From Avibacterium avium (lineage in GTDB: Bacteria > Pseudomonadota > Gammaproteobacteria > Enterobacterales > Pasteurellaceae): DNA of 64,000 nt. Position 1 is the stretch's first letter, and every line of letters begins with the position of its first letter. Position numbers and translations under genes: made by a program. The DNA lies in contig NZ_UGSP01000001.1 in assembly GCF_900454535.1 (NCBI RefSeq), positions 290,501 through 354,500 on the forward strand, read 5' to 3'. Below are positions 10,565 to 19,105 of the stretch, in pieces. The notes under the pieces are model-generated. The model saw nothing but the letters and a program-made list of their open reading frames with translations. It did not search any database and was not told the DNA's origin.

Positions 10565-12077
10565 TGATATTTCTCCTTTGCAAGATTTCTAATGCCATAT
10601 AAGCAGATTCTGCATTATTGTTTGCAATAAGCACGCCCATATCTTGTAATTGTTTTTGGATCAAGAATTTATCTTGGACATCTTGAGCTGTACCACAAAT
10701 ATGAGCAATGAGATAAGGTGGTGAGTTCTGTTGCCGAATTTTTTGAAGAATAGGTAGTAATGTTTCCATTGGATTCAGATTTGAGCCATAGCCTAAAATG
10801 AGATCAAAAAGGAGTACCGCGACTTCGGGATCCATACCTTCTTGTAAAAGGCGTTGATTGCGTAACGTTGGATCAATCATTGGATGAGGTTTTCCTTGAG
10901 TAAAGAAATCATCACCAAGATCTAATAATGTATGTTGTGTACTTCTATTTATCTCTTTCAACATCGTTGCTTCATCAATAGGTATATTGGAATACAAAGG
11001 TAACCCAGCTTTATGCAGAATTTGTTGAGCTTCAAAACAAAATGTACCGCCAGAGAAAACACCACGTAAATATTTTTGCTCTCTTTTTAAGGAATATTGA
11101 TACGTTGGAAAACTAGGTGGGATATAAGAGGGAATACGTTGTTTTCTTAACAAAGCAACCGCAACTTCTGCTGTATGTGCTAGGGTTTCAGCATAATAAA
11201 GATTACTCCCACTATTAGCATCAGGGCTTCGTCCTAAGAAATGTATCACAACAGGCTTGTTTATCTGTTCTGCTTGTTTTTTTATTACATTTGCAATATC
11301 TGATGCAGGTGGTTTAGAGATCAATACTATGACTTCTGTATAGCTATCCCGTGCTAATAAGTTCATTGCATATTGCATCGAAAGTCCACCAATTTCTTGG
11401 TGCAAATCTTGCCCTCCTGTACCTATTGCTTGAGATATTCCTTCGCCAAGTTTATCAATACCACAGGTGACTTCTTGTAGCCCAGTGCCTGAGGCAGCAA
11501 CAATACCAATATGACCTTTACGAACAATATTGGCAAAACCTAGCGGGATGCCATTGATTATTGCTGTACCACAATCTGGTCCCATAACCAATCTGTCTTT
11601 TTGTTGTGCAAGCCTTTTTATCTGTTTTTCTTCTTGAAGAGAAACATTATCGCTAAAAAGCATAACGTTTAATCCAGTATTGAGGGCTTTAATCGCCTCA
11701 GCTGCAGCATATTCACCGGGTACAGAAATAAGTGCTAAATTAAGTGCGGTGTTTTTTTCCACCGCATTTGACAGGCTTACTATTTGTGTCTTTGCACTAT
11801 TTGTTGTTTTTTCTGAGCAAGAAAAAAATGATTGTTTGGCAAAATTAATTGCTTTTTCACATTCCTCTTTCCTTCCTTTCACTGCGATGATCAAGTCATT
11901 GGGCTTTGCATTAATTGGTGGAAATTCAGCTTCTAATAAACGGGCCAAATTTGCGGGTGTCCCCATTACTACTGAAGCTTGCGTAATTCCTTCTATTTGT
12001 AAAAGTTTGGCAGAAATTTGCATTAAAGAAACGGAATCTTGGTAAAGATTCGGTAATATTGAATATTGGATAGCCAT
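10557..12077 (-). CDS. fdrA: FdrA family protein (AllF-like), copy 1
   Basis: 506 residues from the ATG at 12077, with GGTGAG upstream; a longer reading to 12131 runs into the preceding gene. FdrA has a succinyl-CoA-synthetase-like layout: N-terminal helical segment, then a Rossmann-like region with GPDCGTAIINGIPLGFAN, IGIVAASGTGLQEV and IGTGGQDL, then a second ligase-like region with GTFCFEAQQIL and DPEVAVLLFDLILGYG. In E. coli FdrA works with YlbE and YlbF in oxamate carbamoyltransferase. It lies 8 bases after the cysteine hydrolase gene. Confidence 0.86.
   Translation of the reverse strand: MAIQYSILPNLYQDSVSLMQISAKLLQIEGITQASVVMGTPANLARLLEAEFPPINAKPNDLIIAVKGRKEECEKAINFAKQSFFSCSEKTTNSAKTQIVSLSNAVEKNTALNLALISVPGEYAAAEAIKALNTGLNVMLFSDNVSLQEEKQIKRLAQQKDRLVMGPDCGTAIINGIPLGFANIVRKGHIGIVAASGTGLQEVTCGIDKLGEGISQAIGTGGQDLHQEIGGLSMQYAMNLLARDSYTEVIVLISKPPASDIANVIKKQAEQINKPVVIHFLGRSPDANSGSNLYYAETLAHTAEVAVALLRKQRIPSYIPPSFPTYQYSLKREQKYLRGVFSGGTFCFEAQQILHKAGLPLYSNIPIDEATMLKEINRSTQHTLLDLGDDFFTQGKPHPMIDPTLRNQRLLQEGMDPEVAVLLFDLILGYGSNLNPMETLLPILQKIRQQNSPPYLIAHICGTAQDVQDKFLIQKQLQDMGVLIANNNAESAYMALEILQRRNINE
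11742..11750 (+). repeat. DNA uptake signal (Hin type) in island
   Basis: AAGTGCGGT inside fdrA copy 1; followed by TTTTTTCCACCGC, an incomplete inverted partner. Confidence 0.85.
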
Positions 12078-12085
12078 CTTCTCAC

Positions 12086-12751
12086 CTATGACATTAATGC
12101 GTTGATAATCTCTGTTGATGTTGAAACCCAACCGAAAATAGCCCCTTGTGCTTTGATCATTTTCAGTGCATATTCTTGAAACTCAGGGAAATATGAGCCA
12201 ACACAATCTTCAGGAATAATACATTCATAACCGCGATCATTTGCTTCGCGAACCGTCGTATTTACGCAAACTTCGGTGGTTACTCCACAGACAATAAGTG
12301 TTTTAATTCCACGATTTTGTAAGATTAAGTGTAGATCTGTTTGATAAAATGCACCTTTCCCTGGTTTATCTATGATCGGCTCTCCTGCAATAGGATAGAG
12401 TTCAGGAATAATATCGTGTCCTTCTTCTCCACGAATAAGAATACGCCCTTTTGGTCCACATTCGCCAATAAAGGTTTTCCCGCCCCGTGTTAATTTTGCT
12501 GGAGGACAATCACTTAAATCAGCACGATGCCCTTCACGAGTGTGGAGAATAAATATCCCAGCTTGACGAGCGGCAGATAACATCCTTTTACAAGGTTGAA
12601 TTGCTGAACGAACGAGATTGACATCATTACCTAAGGCTTCTCCAAATCCACCTGGCTCAACAAAATCGCGTTGCATATCGATCATTAATAATGCTGTTGT
12701 TTGAGGATTAAAGGATAGTGGGAAAGGTTCAGCTTGGAATTGTTTTAACAT
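12086..12751 (-). CDS. Isochorismatase-fold cysteine hydrolase, biuret-hydrolase-like
   Basis: 221 residues. The Asp-Lys-Cys triad of the isochorismatase/N-carbamoylsarcosine amidase fold is visible: Asp25 in LLMIDMQRDF, Lys129 in IDKPGKGAF and Cys162 in CGVTTEVCVNTT. The segment REANDRGYECIIPEDCVGSY recalls biuret hydrolase (BiuH), which splits biuret into allophanate and ammonia; other clade members act on ureidoacrylate, oxamate or related amides, so the substrate is open. First gene of the copy-1 operon, followed by fdrA after 8 bases, so it probably generates the carbamoyl donor for FdrA/DUF1116. A perfect CRP-type palindrome lies about 150 bases upstream. Confidence 0.82.
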   Translation of the reverse strand: MLKQFQAEPFPLSFNPQTTALLMIDMQRDFVEPGGFGEALGNDVNLVRSAIQPCKRMLSAARQAGIFILHTREGHRADLSDCPPAKLTRGGKTFIGECGPKGRILIRGEEGHDIIPELYPIAGEPIIDKPGKGAFYQTDLHLILQNRGIKTLIVCGVTTEVCVNTTVREANDRGYECIIPEDCVGSYFPEFQEYALKMIKAQGAIFGWVSTSTEIINALMS

Positions 12752-12820
12752 AATGAATATCTCCTTTTGTTGATAACAATTTATTTTTCTTGAAGGGATA
12801 ATATAAAGAAAACCTCCTTA

Positions 12821-12826
12821 ATCATA
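12821..12826 (-). promoter_or_regulatory. Possible -10 element of the copy-1 operon
   Basis: Minus-strand TATGAT with no good -35, about 70 bases before the cysteine hydrolase start. The CRP-like site at 12900-12915 would centre near -93 from the predicted start of transcription, a spacing compatible with activation from upstream. An alternative TATATT lies closer to the gene. Confidence 0.35.
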
Positions 12827-12899
12827 GAAAAATAAATTGATGAATTAAAGGGAAATTTATTGAAAATAGCGTGATATGACGGCAGTAAAAAAAATATTT

Positions 12900-12915
12900 T
12901 GTGAACGAAATCACA
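12900..12915. promoter_or_regulatory. CRP-type operator upstream of cysteine hydrolase operon
   Basis: TGTGAACGAAATCACA matches TGTGA-N6-TCACA perfectly and is embedded in a longer imperfect palindrome (12888-12926) of A/T-rich arms. It lies between LysR copy 1 and the operon it probably controls, so the operon is likely catabolite-regulated. A role as a terminator stem for the LysR gene cannot be excluded. Confidence 0.6.
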
Positions 12916-12974
12916 AGATATTTTTATGATTCAAAAGAATTGAATAATAAATTCAAAATTTATTAATTAAAAAA

Positions 12975-13877
12975 TTACTGACACCAAATGTTTTGTATAT
13001 GAGGTTGCATAATATAATCTAGACACCAAGTTAATACTTTTCCTTGTACACTACTATTCCAAGCATAAAATAATTGTGTAGGTTGTTTTTGTTCTGAAAT
13101 TGGTTTTTTTAATACTTTTCCTTGATCAAGTAATAGTTTTACTCGATGATGAGGGATGTATCCTATTCCTAATCCCGCAATAATAAGGTTAATTGCCGTT
13201 GAAAGTTCGGAAACGTAAATCACTTTCTGTCCTTCTAATGCCCAAGAAACCTGCTTATTCATATTAAAAGCAGTATCTTTTACCACGATAGCTGGATATA
13301 AACGTAATTGTTCTGAAGTCAGCACCGTTGTGAACGGGGCAAGAGGGTGATGAGGAGCTACTACAAAATCCCATTCTATTTTTCCAATTGGATGATAAAC
13401 GATATTTTCGATTTTGGGGGCTGTATGTGGTGCTCCAATAACAAGATCGGCTTTTTTCTTATATAAGGCTTCCCAACACCCGTTATAAACTTCGGTATGG
13501 ATTGAAAGTTCTGTTGCTGGAAAAAGTGCGGTTATTTTTTCGGTTAATTTTGCAAGAGCATCGTAGTTAATAATATTGTTTACCACAATAGTAAACGTCC
13601 GTTCAACGCCATTTTCAATGGTTCTAGTCTGTGTGATTAAATGTTCATAAGAATGTAGTAACCATTGGCTATGGTAAATAAAATATTTCCCCGCTTCAGT
13701 AAGCTTGACTTGCCTTCCTGAACGATCAAAAAGAATAACGCCGAGTTCGTCTTCAACTTTTTTAATGGTGTAACTAATTGCGGAAGGCACTTTGTATAAT
13801 TTTTCTGCTGCAATGGAGAAATTTCCTGTTTCCGCAATAGTATGAATGAGTTTTAAAACATCGGGGGATAGGGGCAT
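12975..13877 (-). CDS. LysR-family regulator, AllS-like, copy 1
   Basis: 300 residues. N-terminal winged HTH (residues about 5-65) with AETGNFSIAAEKLYKVPSAI and an effector domain after residue 90. NGVERTFTIVVNNI, EVYNGCWEALYKKKADLVIG, SWALEGQKVIYVSE and AGLGIGYIP resemble E. coli AllS, the activator of the allantoin (allD) operon. Good ribosome binding site AAGGAG before the ATG at 13877. The gene is encoded directly upstream of the cysteine hydrolase operon, so that operon is the likely target. Clearly related to LysR copy 2 at 19106. Confidence 0.85.
   Translation of the reverse strand: MPLSPDVLKLIHTIAETGNFSIAAEKLYKVPSAISYTIKKVEDELGVILFDRSGRQVKLTEAGKYFIYHSQWLLHSYEHLITQTRTIENGVERTFTIVVNNIINYDALAKLTEKITALFPATELSIHTEVYNGCWEALYKKKADLVIGAPHTAPKIENIVYHPIGKIEWDFVVAPHHPLAPFTTVLTSEQLRLYPAIVVKDTAFNMNKQVSWALEGQKVIYVSELSTAINLIIAGLGIGYIPHHRVKLLLDQGKVLKKPISEQKQPTQLFYAWNSSVQGKVLTWCLDYIMQPHIQNIWCQ
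13524..13532 (+). repeat. DNA uptake signal (Hin type) in island
   Basis: AAGTGCGGT inside the AllS-like regulator gene. I noticed no further exact copy between here and the right-hand end of the island. Confidence 0.85.
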
Positions 13878-13940
13878 ACTGTTCTCCTTTTCTAATTCTT
13901 TTTTAGTATAGCATTGAAAATAAAGGAGGTGGGGTGAAAT

Positions 13941-13974
13941 ACGTGATCTAATTCTTTCACCAATTAGATCACGT
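13941..13974. promoter_or_regulatory. Perfect 13-bp inverted repeat between permease and LysR copy 1
   Basis: ACGTGATCTAATT, 8-base loop, AATTAGATCACGT. It lies 8 bases after the permease stop and 64 bases before the LysR start, both on the minus strand. There is no U-run beyond the stem, so it may be a regulator binding site rather than an intrinsic terminator; mRNA 3'-end stabilisation is another possibility. Confidence 0.55.
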
Positions 13975-13982
13975 TAAAGTAA

Positions 13983-15503
13983 TTAATTTGCTATGGGTTG
14001 TTCTCTTCTATCTAATAGATATTTTAGAATAAATAATCCTGCAATCATTATATAGGAAATTAGGAATATCGTAGGAGAATCACCACCAATAACTGGGTGG
14101 GCCTGATGGATAATACCAAAAAATGCCAATATAGCAGCTAAACCAGCACTAATTGCACCTTTTGTTGGTTGATTAGTTATCGCAAAAATAGCAATACAAC
14201 CCCAAAGTAAAGATGACAGGGGGGCCCCACTACCTAAATAAAATAATCCTGTAAAATCTACACCGCTCTTTTCTAAGATTGACCAACCTAATTGATTAGC
14301 ATTGGTACCAACACTTTTGAGTGTATTATTAACGGTTGTCAATGCCCAAGCACCAATCCAAGGAAAAAGACATACAAAAATCACGGGTACTTCTAATTTC
14401 GGAGTTTCCCTTACTACTTGATTAGCTGTAACAATACCAATAAAAATCAAAATAGGAGCGATCGCTGCCATCGGGATAAGTGAGAGTAAAAAACCTCCTA
14501 ATCCTAATAGACAGACGAGGAACATAACAATACCTGTTGCTAAAGTATATCCAATACCCGCCCCCATTTCTTTATAAGCTGTATGTCCAACATAAACGGT
14601 AACAGGGAAAGGATTTCCCATTAATGCGCCAAACATTGTTGAGCAACCATTGGCAATCATTACGCGTCTAGTTGGGTAAGGGTCACCAGCAGCGTGAGCA
14701 CTTTCGATATTCTCTAAGTCGAAGACATAATTTGCCAGTGCTAAAGGAACTGCCGAAGCTAGGTAAGGTGCGGCGATACTTAATCCCTCAATAAAAGAAG
14801 ATAGATGCAGTTTTGGTGGATTAAATCCCGCACTGTGTAAGGCTTGTCCAATTTTGCTTGGATCTTGTAATCCAAAAAGCCAAGCTAAAGTTGTGCCAAC
14901 AATTAATAAGAGTAACCCTGTTGGGACTTGTTTGAAGATGGGTGAACGTCCAAACCAATTGATAAAAATCAAAACGAGTACAACGAATGAGACAAGAGGT
15001 GTATGAAATGCTTGCAGCATAGGATTCATTGCTAATAGCAATAAACCTAACCCAGCTAAACAAGAAAGTAAGACAGTTCTTGGAACGGCTTTTCTTAACC
15101 AGTCTCCCATAAATGATCCAACAAAGAGAATAAATCCTTCGACAAATCCCCACACTAAACCAATTTTTAATGCTAGTTCATAGTCTTGAGTTTGTTGATA
15201 AACAGGTAAAAGGACTAAGAAAGTGACAGTAAATATAGAGGGGGCACTAGGTCCCGAAGGTAAGGCAACAACATCAGACCGATTGCTCTGTTTTGCTAAT
15301 ATTTTTGCAAAAATAACATAACAAATACTAGCACAAAGAACAGCTAAACCAAATGCAGGAACAACGCGGCCGAAAACAATTTCTGAAGGAATACCTACAA
15401 CTAAAGTAAGTAAAGCAATCATCGTAAGAAGATTGGTAAGATTATTACTAAATAAGCCAAAAAAGGCAGCCCAATCTCCTTTTTTCCAAAATTGCGTTTT
15501 CAT
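13983..15503 (-). CDS. NCS2-like (xanthine/uracil permease superfamily) transporter
   Basis: 506 residues with about 12-14 membrane segments. FFGLFSNNLTNLLTMIALL starts the first segment; VVALPSGPSAPSIFTV resembles the substrate-binding region of AzgA/NCS2 nucleobase carriers, and FGALMGNPFPVTVYVGHTA lies in a similar position in the second half. Imports a purine- or pyrimidine-like compound if family function holds. It follows DUF1116 copy 2 by 12 bases, so it is the transporter of the second module, paralleling the NCS1 carrier of the first. Confidence 0.75.
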   Translation of the reverse strand: MKTQFWKKGDWAAFFGLFSNNLTNLLTMIALLTLVVGIPSEIVFGRVVPAFGLAVLCASICYVIFAKILAKQSNRSDVVALPSGPSAPSIFTVTFLVLLPVYQQTQDYELALKIGLVWGFVEGFILFVGSFMGDWLRKAVPRTVLLSCLAGLGLLLLAMNPMLQAFHTPLVSFVVLVLIFINWFGRSPIFKQVPTGLLLLIVGTTLAWLFGLQDPSKIGQALHSAGFNPPKLHLSSFIEGLSIAAPYLASAVPLALANYVFDLENIESAHAAGDPYPTRRVMIANGCSTMFGALMGNPFPVTVYVGHTAYKEMGAGIGYTLATGIVMFLVCLLGLGGFLLSLIPMAAIAPILIFIGIVTANQVVRETPKLEVPVIFVCLFPWIGAWALTTVNNTLKSVGTNANQLGWSILEKSGVDFTGLFYLGSGAPLSSLLWGCIAIFAITNQPTKGAISAGLAAILAFFGIIHQAHPVIGGDSPTIFLISYIMIAGLFILKYLLDRREQPIAN

Positions 15504-15515
15504 ATCGTCTCTCCT

Positions 15516-16934
15516 TTATTTTGCGTAAGTTTGACCAAAGGCAAATAAGGCTTTTTGAAATGCCTCCATTGGCGGATGAACAATTCCAGCTCCAATCATT
15601 CCGATACCAGCATCTTTATGGGCTATTGCCGTATTAATGACGGGTAATAGGTTATTTTCCACCACTTTTCTAATATCAATCCCTGTAGGTATTCCCATAA
15701 AATTGAGTGAAGGGATAGTAATATTTGGATTGTTTCCAACCGTAATCTGATTCATTGTTTTACTATAACGTATAGCATCTTTAACCGTTCCACCTACTAA
15801 AGATACAATCGCAGGAGCCGCAGCCATAGCAAAGCCACCTATTCCATAGGTTTCTGTAATTGCAGAGTCACCAACATCTAAACCTGAATCTTCGGGTTTG
15901 TACCCCGCAAACATTGGGCCTATAACTTGTTGAGCTGGCCCTGTAAACCATTGATTTTGCAATCCAGCAACACGAATACCAAATTCCGTGCCATTTCTTG
16001 CCATTGTTGTCAGGACTGTTGAATAAGGAATGCCTTGAGCTGCATCTAATGCCGCTTTACAACACACCATCCAAGTTGGGCCTGAAAAATAGTCTGATGA
16101 CGCGATAAAATTAAAAACGTCTTTTTTATCTTTGTTACTAAAATGAGTTTCTAAAATATAGGGGGTGAGTTTTTGATTTAATAGCACTGTACCAGCGATA
16201 TTACGGTTATGACATTCATCTCCCATATGCAAAGCCTGAGAAAGCATAAGTCGTAAATCAATCCCATCATCACAAAATGTCATCGCCTCTGCCAACATCG
16301 GACCAAGAATATCTCGCATCCAGTTTAAGCGATCAATAACACTTTGATCATTCGCCCCCATTCTTAAGATTTTCGCTAGTTGCTCTGATAAATTAGTAAA
16401 TGCGAAATTACCATGAGTTTTATTTTCAACAATATGTACATACATTGATGGGCTAGTTACGCCTGTCATTGAACCAACAGCTTGATGTTCGTGGCAAGGT
16501 GAGAATTTTATTTCACCACTTGCAGCAAGCTCTTCAGCTTGAGTAAGATTTTTAGCCCATCCTTCAAAGACTATCGCACCTGTAATTGCACCACGCATAG
16601 GACCATTCATTTTTTCCCAGTTAATAGGAGGACCTGCGTGCAAAAGCATTTTGTCTTGCATTCCAGGAATTACCTCTTTGGCTTTTCCATAGCCAATTAA
16701 AACGGGACTTGCTTGTGTTATGCGTTGAAAAGCTTCTTGATTTGCAAGATCTATTTTTTGTGCAATTTCTGTTTGTTCTAAATAGGTTAATGTTTCAATT
16801 AATGGTAAGTTTCCCCCACCTGCTGGTTGCCAGTCTAGTTGATATACCTTAGCTGATTGCTTTATTAAATCTTCAGCAAAACGTGCTAATCCTATATTGA
16901 TAATATTTAATGGTTGATTAAATAAGTTACTCAT
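15516..16934 (-). CDS. DUF1116 protein (YlbE/AllG-like), copy 2
   Basis: 472 residues, same length as copy 1 and aligning throughout, with GPPINWEKMNGPMRGAITGA, ALHMGDECHNRNIAGTVLL and GDSAITETYGIGGFAMAAAP. N-terminal MSNLFNQPLNIINIGLARFA is also shared. It begins 2 bases after the fdrA copy-2 stop. Divergence from copy 1 is large, so it is not a recent duplicate. Expected partner of FdrA copy 2 in carbamoyl or acyl transfer. Confidence 0.85.
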   Translation of the reverse strand: MSNLFNQPLNIINIGLARFAEDLIKQSAKVYQLDWQPAGGGNLPLIETLTYLEQTEIAQKIDLANQEAFQRITQASPVLIGYGKAKEVIPGMQDKMLLHAGPPINWEKMNGPMRGAITGAIVFEGWAKNLTQAEELAASGEIKFSPCHEHQAVGSMTGVTSPSMYVHIVENKTHGNFAFTNLSEQLAKILRMGANDQSVIDRLNWMRDILGPMLAEAMTFCDDGIDLRLMLSQALHMGDECHNRNIAGTVLLNQKLTPYILETHFSNKDKKDVFNFIASSDYFSGPTWMVCCKAALDAAQGIPYSTVLTTMARNGTEFGIRVAGLQNQWFTGPAQQVIGPMFAGYKPEDSGLDVGDSAITETYGIGGFAMAAAPAIVSLVGGTVKDAIRYSKTMNQITVGNNPNITIPSLNFMGIPTGIDIRKVVENNLLPVINTAIAHKDAGIGMIGAGIVHPPMEAFQKALFAFGQTYAK

Positions 16935-16936
16935 TA

Positions 16937-18484
16937 TTATTCTCCTTTTGCTACAAATTCCCTAGCTAACAAACCAGCGTTAGTTGAGCTAGAGGCGATA
17001 GTAATGCCAGCCGCTTCAAGTTGTGCAACCTGGTTCTGTACAGAAGGCTGATCTAATTCAGTTCCTAATACATAAGCTAAGATTTCCAAATGCCGTCCTG
17101 ATTGTTGTGCTTCTCTTTTTACTTGTAGAAGTGCAGGCAATGTTTCTGCTATAGGATCAGGATTTGCACCAAAGCCTAGAACAAAATCAAGCAATAAAAC
17201 ACCAACCTCTGGATCACGTCCCTCTTGTAAAATTCGTTCTATGCGATAGCTTGGATCAATCATTGGATGTGCTTTACCATTGGTAAAAGAATCATCGCCA
17301 AAGTCAATAAATGTGTGTTCGATTGATTTATCGCTGGCTTGTAATTTATAAGCTGGGTTTGTTTGAATATTCGAGTAAACGTTAGGATACTTTTCTAAAG
17401 CAGAAAATAGGGCTTCATCACATAAGGTTCCACCACAAAATAAACCTCGAATGTAGCGTTGCTGTGGGTTAAGTTTTTTTTGTACCTCTTTAATTAAAGG
17501 TAAATTTAATGCGTGTTTATCGATACTTTCTTCTGGAATACCAGAGGCAATGACCGCCGCCATTGCAGCTGGTTTGCTATGAGAATAAATATGAATATGC
17601 GGTGCAGCTTTAGTTTCCTCTTTATAGCCTAAAAACCAAATAAAAATAGGTTTATTAATATGTTCACAAGTGGATAAGATTTTTCTCGCGATTGTAGGTG
17701 CTGGCGGTTTTGATACGATAATAATAATGTCTGTATTGGGATCTTCAGCAAGCATTTGTAATCCATCTAACATCATAATGCCCCCAATATCTTCGCTAAG
17801 ATCTCTTCCTCCTGTTCCAATTAATTGGGAAATGCCACCTCCAAATTCGTGTATTCTTACTGAAATTTCTTGAGCTCCAGTCCCTGAAGCTGCGACAATA
17901 CCAATATTGCCACCTCGAACTTTATTCGCAAAGCCTAAAGCAACGCCATTAATTATGGCTGTACCACAATCTGGCCCCATCATTAATAAACCTTTTTGAT
18001 GAGCTAATTGCTTTAATTTCAATTCTTGCTCTATAGAAACATTATCAGAAAATAACATAACATTTTTATTTAGATTTAAAGCTTTTTCAGCTTCTCTTGC
18101 AGCATAAAGACCATTTACAGAAATAATGGCTAAATTTGTTTCTGGGTGTTTTTCATTAACCGAATTAATACTATGAAAAATATCATTTTCTACCTGTGTA
18201 TCATCAAAAGGCTTTCTAATTAATAATTTTTCAACTTCTGATAGTATTTTCTGTTCGCTAGCCCCCTTTTCCAAAGATAATGCAATCATTAAGTCTGAAG
18301 GCCCAGCTTTTTCTAACTGACTATCAAATAAATGTGCTTCTTTTAAAACTGCTTTATTCATTGGTGTGCCCATTGCAATTTGAGCTTGAATAACCCCTTC
18401 TAATTGATTAACTTTTGTAGAAATTGCCATTAATGTAACGGAATCAAAGTATGTATTTGGCTTTAACTGATTAAGTAGTAACAT
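16937..18484 (-). CDS. FdrA family protein (AllF-like), copy 2
   Basis: 515 residues, collinear with copy 1: GPDCGTAIINGVALGFANKV, IGIVAASGTGAQEI, LIGTGGRDLSEDIGGIMML, then GTLCDEALFSALEKYP and DPEVGVLLLDFVLGFGANPD. The succinyl-CoA-ligase-like layout is preserved. Located between the ankyrin-repeat gene (14 bases upstream) and DUF1116 copy 2 (2 bases downstream), so it belongs to a second operon with its own permease and AllS-like regulator. Confidence 0.85.
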   Translation of the reverse strand: MLLLNQLKPNTYFDSVTLMAISTKVNQLEGVIQAQIAMGTPMNKAVLKEAHLFDSQLEKAGPSDLMIALSLEKGASEQKILSEVEKLLIRKPFDDTQVENDIFHSINSVNEKHPETNLAIISVNGLYAAREAEKALNLNKNVMLFSDNVSIEQELKLKQLAHQKGLLMMGPDCGTAIINGVALGFANKVRGGNIGIVAASGTGAQEISVRIHEFGGGISQLIGTGGRDLSEDIGGIMMLDGLQMLAEDPNTDIIIIVSKPPAPTIARKILSTCEHINKPIFIWFLGYKEETKAAPHIHIYSHSKPAAMAAVIASGIPEESIDKHALNLPLIKEVQKKLNPQQRYIRGLFCGGTLCDEALFSALEKYPNVYSNIQTNPAYKLQASDKSIEHTFIDFGDDSFTNGKAHPMIDPSYRIERILQEGRDPEVGVLLLDFVLGFGANPDPIAETLPALLQVKREAQQSGRHLEILAYVLGTELDQPSVQNQVAQLEAAGITIASSSTNAGLLAREFVAKGE

Positions 18485-18498
18485 AGCAGTCTCCTTAT

Positions 18499-19086
18499 TT
18501 ATAAATATTCTTCGATAATTTTCGCAATTTCGTGATAGCCTTTACGATAAGCGAGTTCTAAAGGAGATACCCCCCATTCATCAGTCATAGTTGGATCAGC
18601 ATCATGGTCTAATAATAAACGAACAATCCGTTGCATTTTTTTACCGCCATCATTCAAAATAATAGCTTCTATCAAAGCAGTCCAACCTACAGTATTTGTC
18701 AGATTGACATTAATATCCGTATTTTCTAACAGAAAACGTACAATCTCTTCGTGTCCTTTTTCGGCCGCTGGGGTTAAACCATTTCCCCCGAATCGCGTAA
18801 GACAAGTTAAATCACAGCCTAGTTCTACCATAAGCTTGACAAGCGTTAAGTCATTATGAATACATCCCTGAATAAAAGGGTTAAAACACTTGTTATCTTG
18901 AGTGTTAATATCCGCTCCATTCGACGCTAACCAACGCACAGCATCATATTGCTTGTTTTGTGCTGCGATAAGTATAGGGGTTCGTTTTCCTTTATCTCTT
19001 GCATTGATATCAGCACCATTTTCAAGTAGTAAACGAAGCTGTTCAATATTGCCTTCGGCAGCGGCAGTAAATAGTTTAACGTTCAT
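18499..19086 (-). CDS. Ankyrin-repeat protein
   Basis: 195 residues with no signal peptide, made almost wholly of about six ankyrin repeats: AAAEGNIEQLRLLLENGADI, a repeat around NGADINTQD, then AAEKGHEEIVRFLLEN and a final GYHEIAKIIEEYL. Ankyrin repeats bind proteins; no catalytic motif is visible. It lies 14 bases upstream of fdrA copy 2 and 19 bases after the LysR stop, so it is in the same transcript. It may bind or regulate the FdrA/DUF1116 enzymes. Its metabolic role is unknown. Confidence 0.82.
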   Translation of the reverse strand: MNVKLFTAAAEGNIEQLRLLLENGADINARDKGKRTPILIAAQNKQYDAVRWLASNGADINTQDNKCFNPFIQGCIHNDLTLVKLMVELGCDLTCLTRFGGNGLTPAAEKGHEEIVRFLLENTDINVNLTNTVGWTALIEAIILNDGGKKMQRIVRLLLDHDADPTMTDEWGVSPLELAYRKGYHEIAKIIEEYL

Positions 19087-19105
19087 TTTTTCTCCTTATT
19101 TGTAG

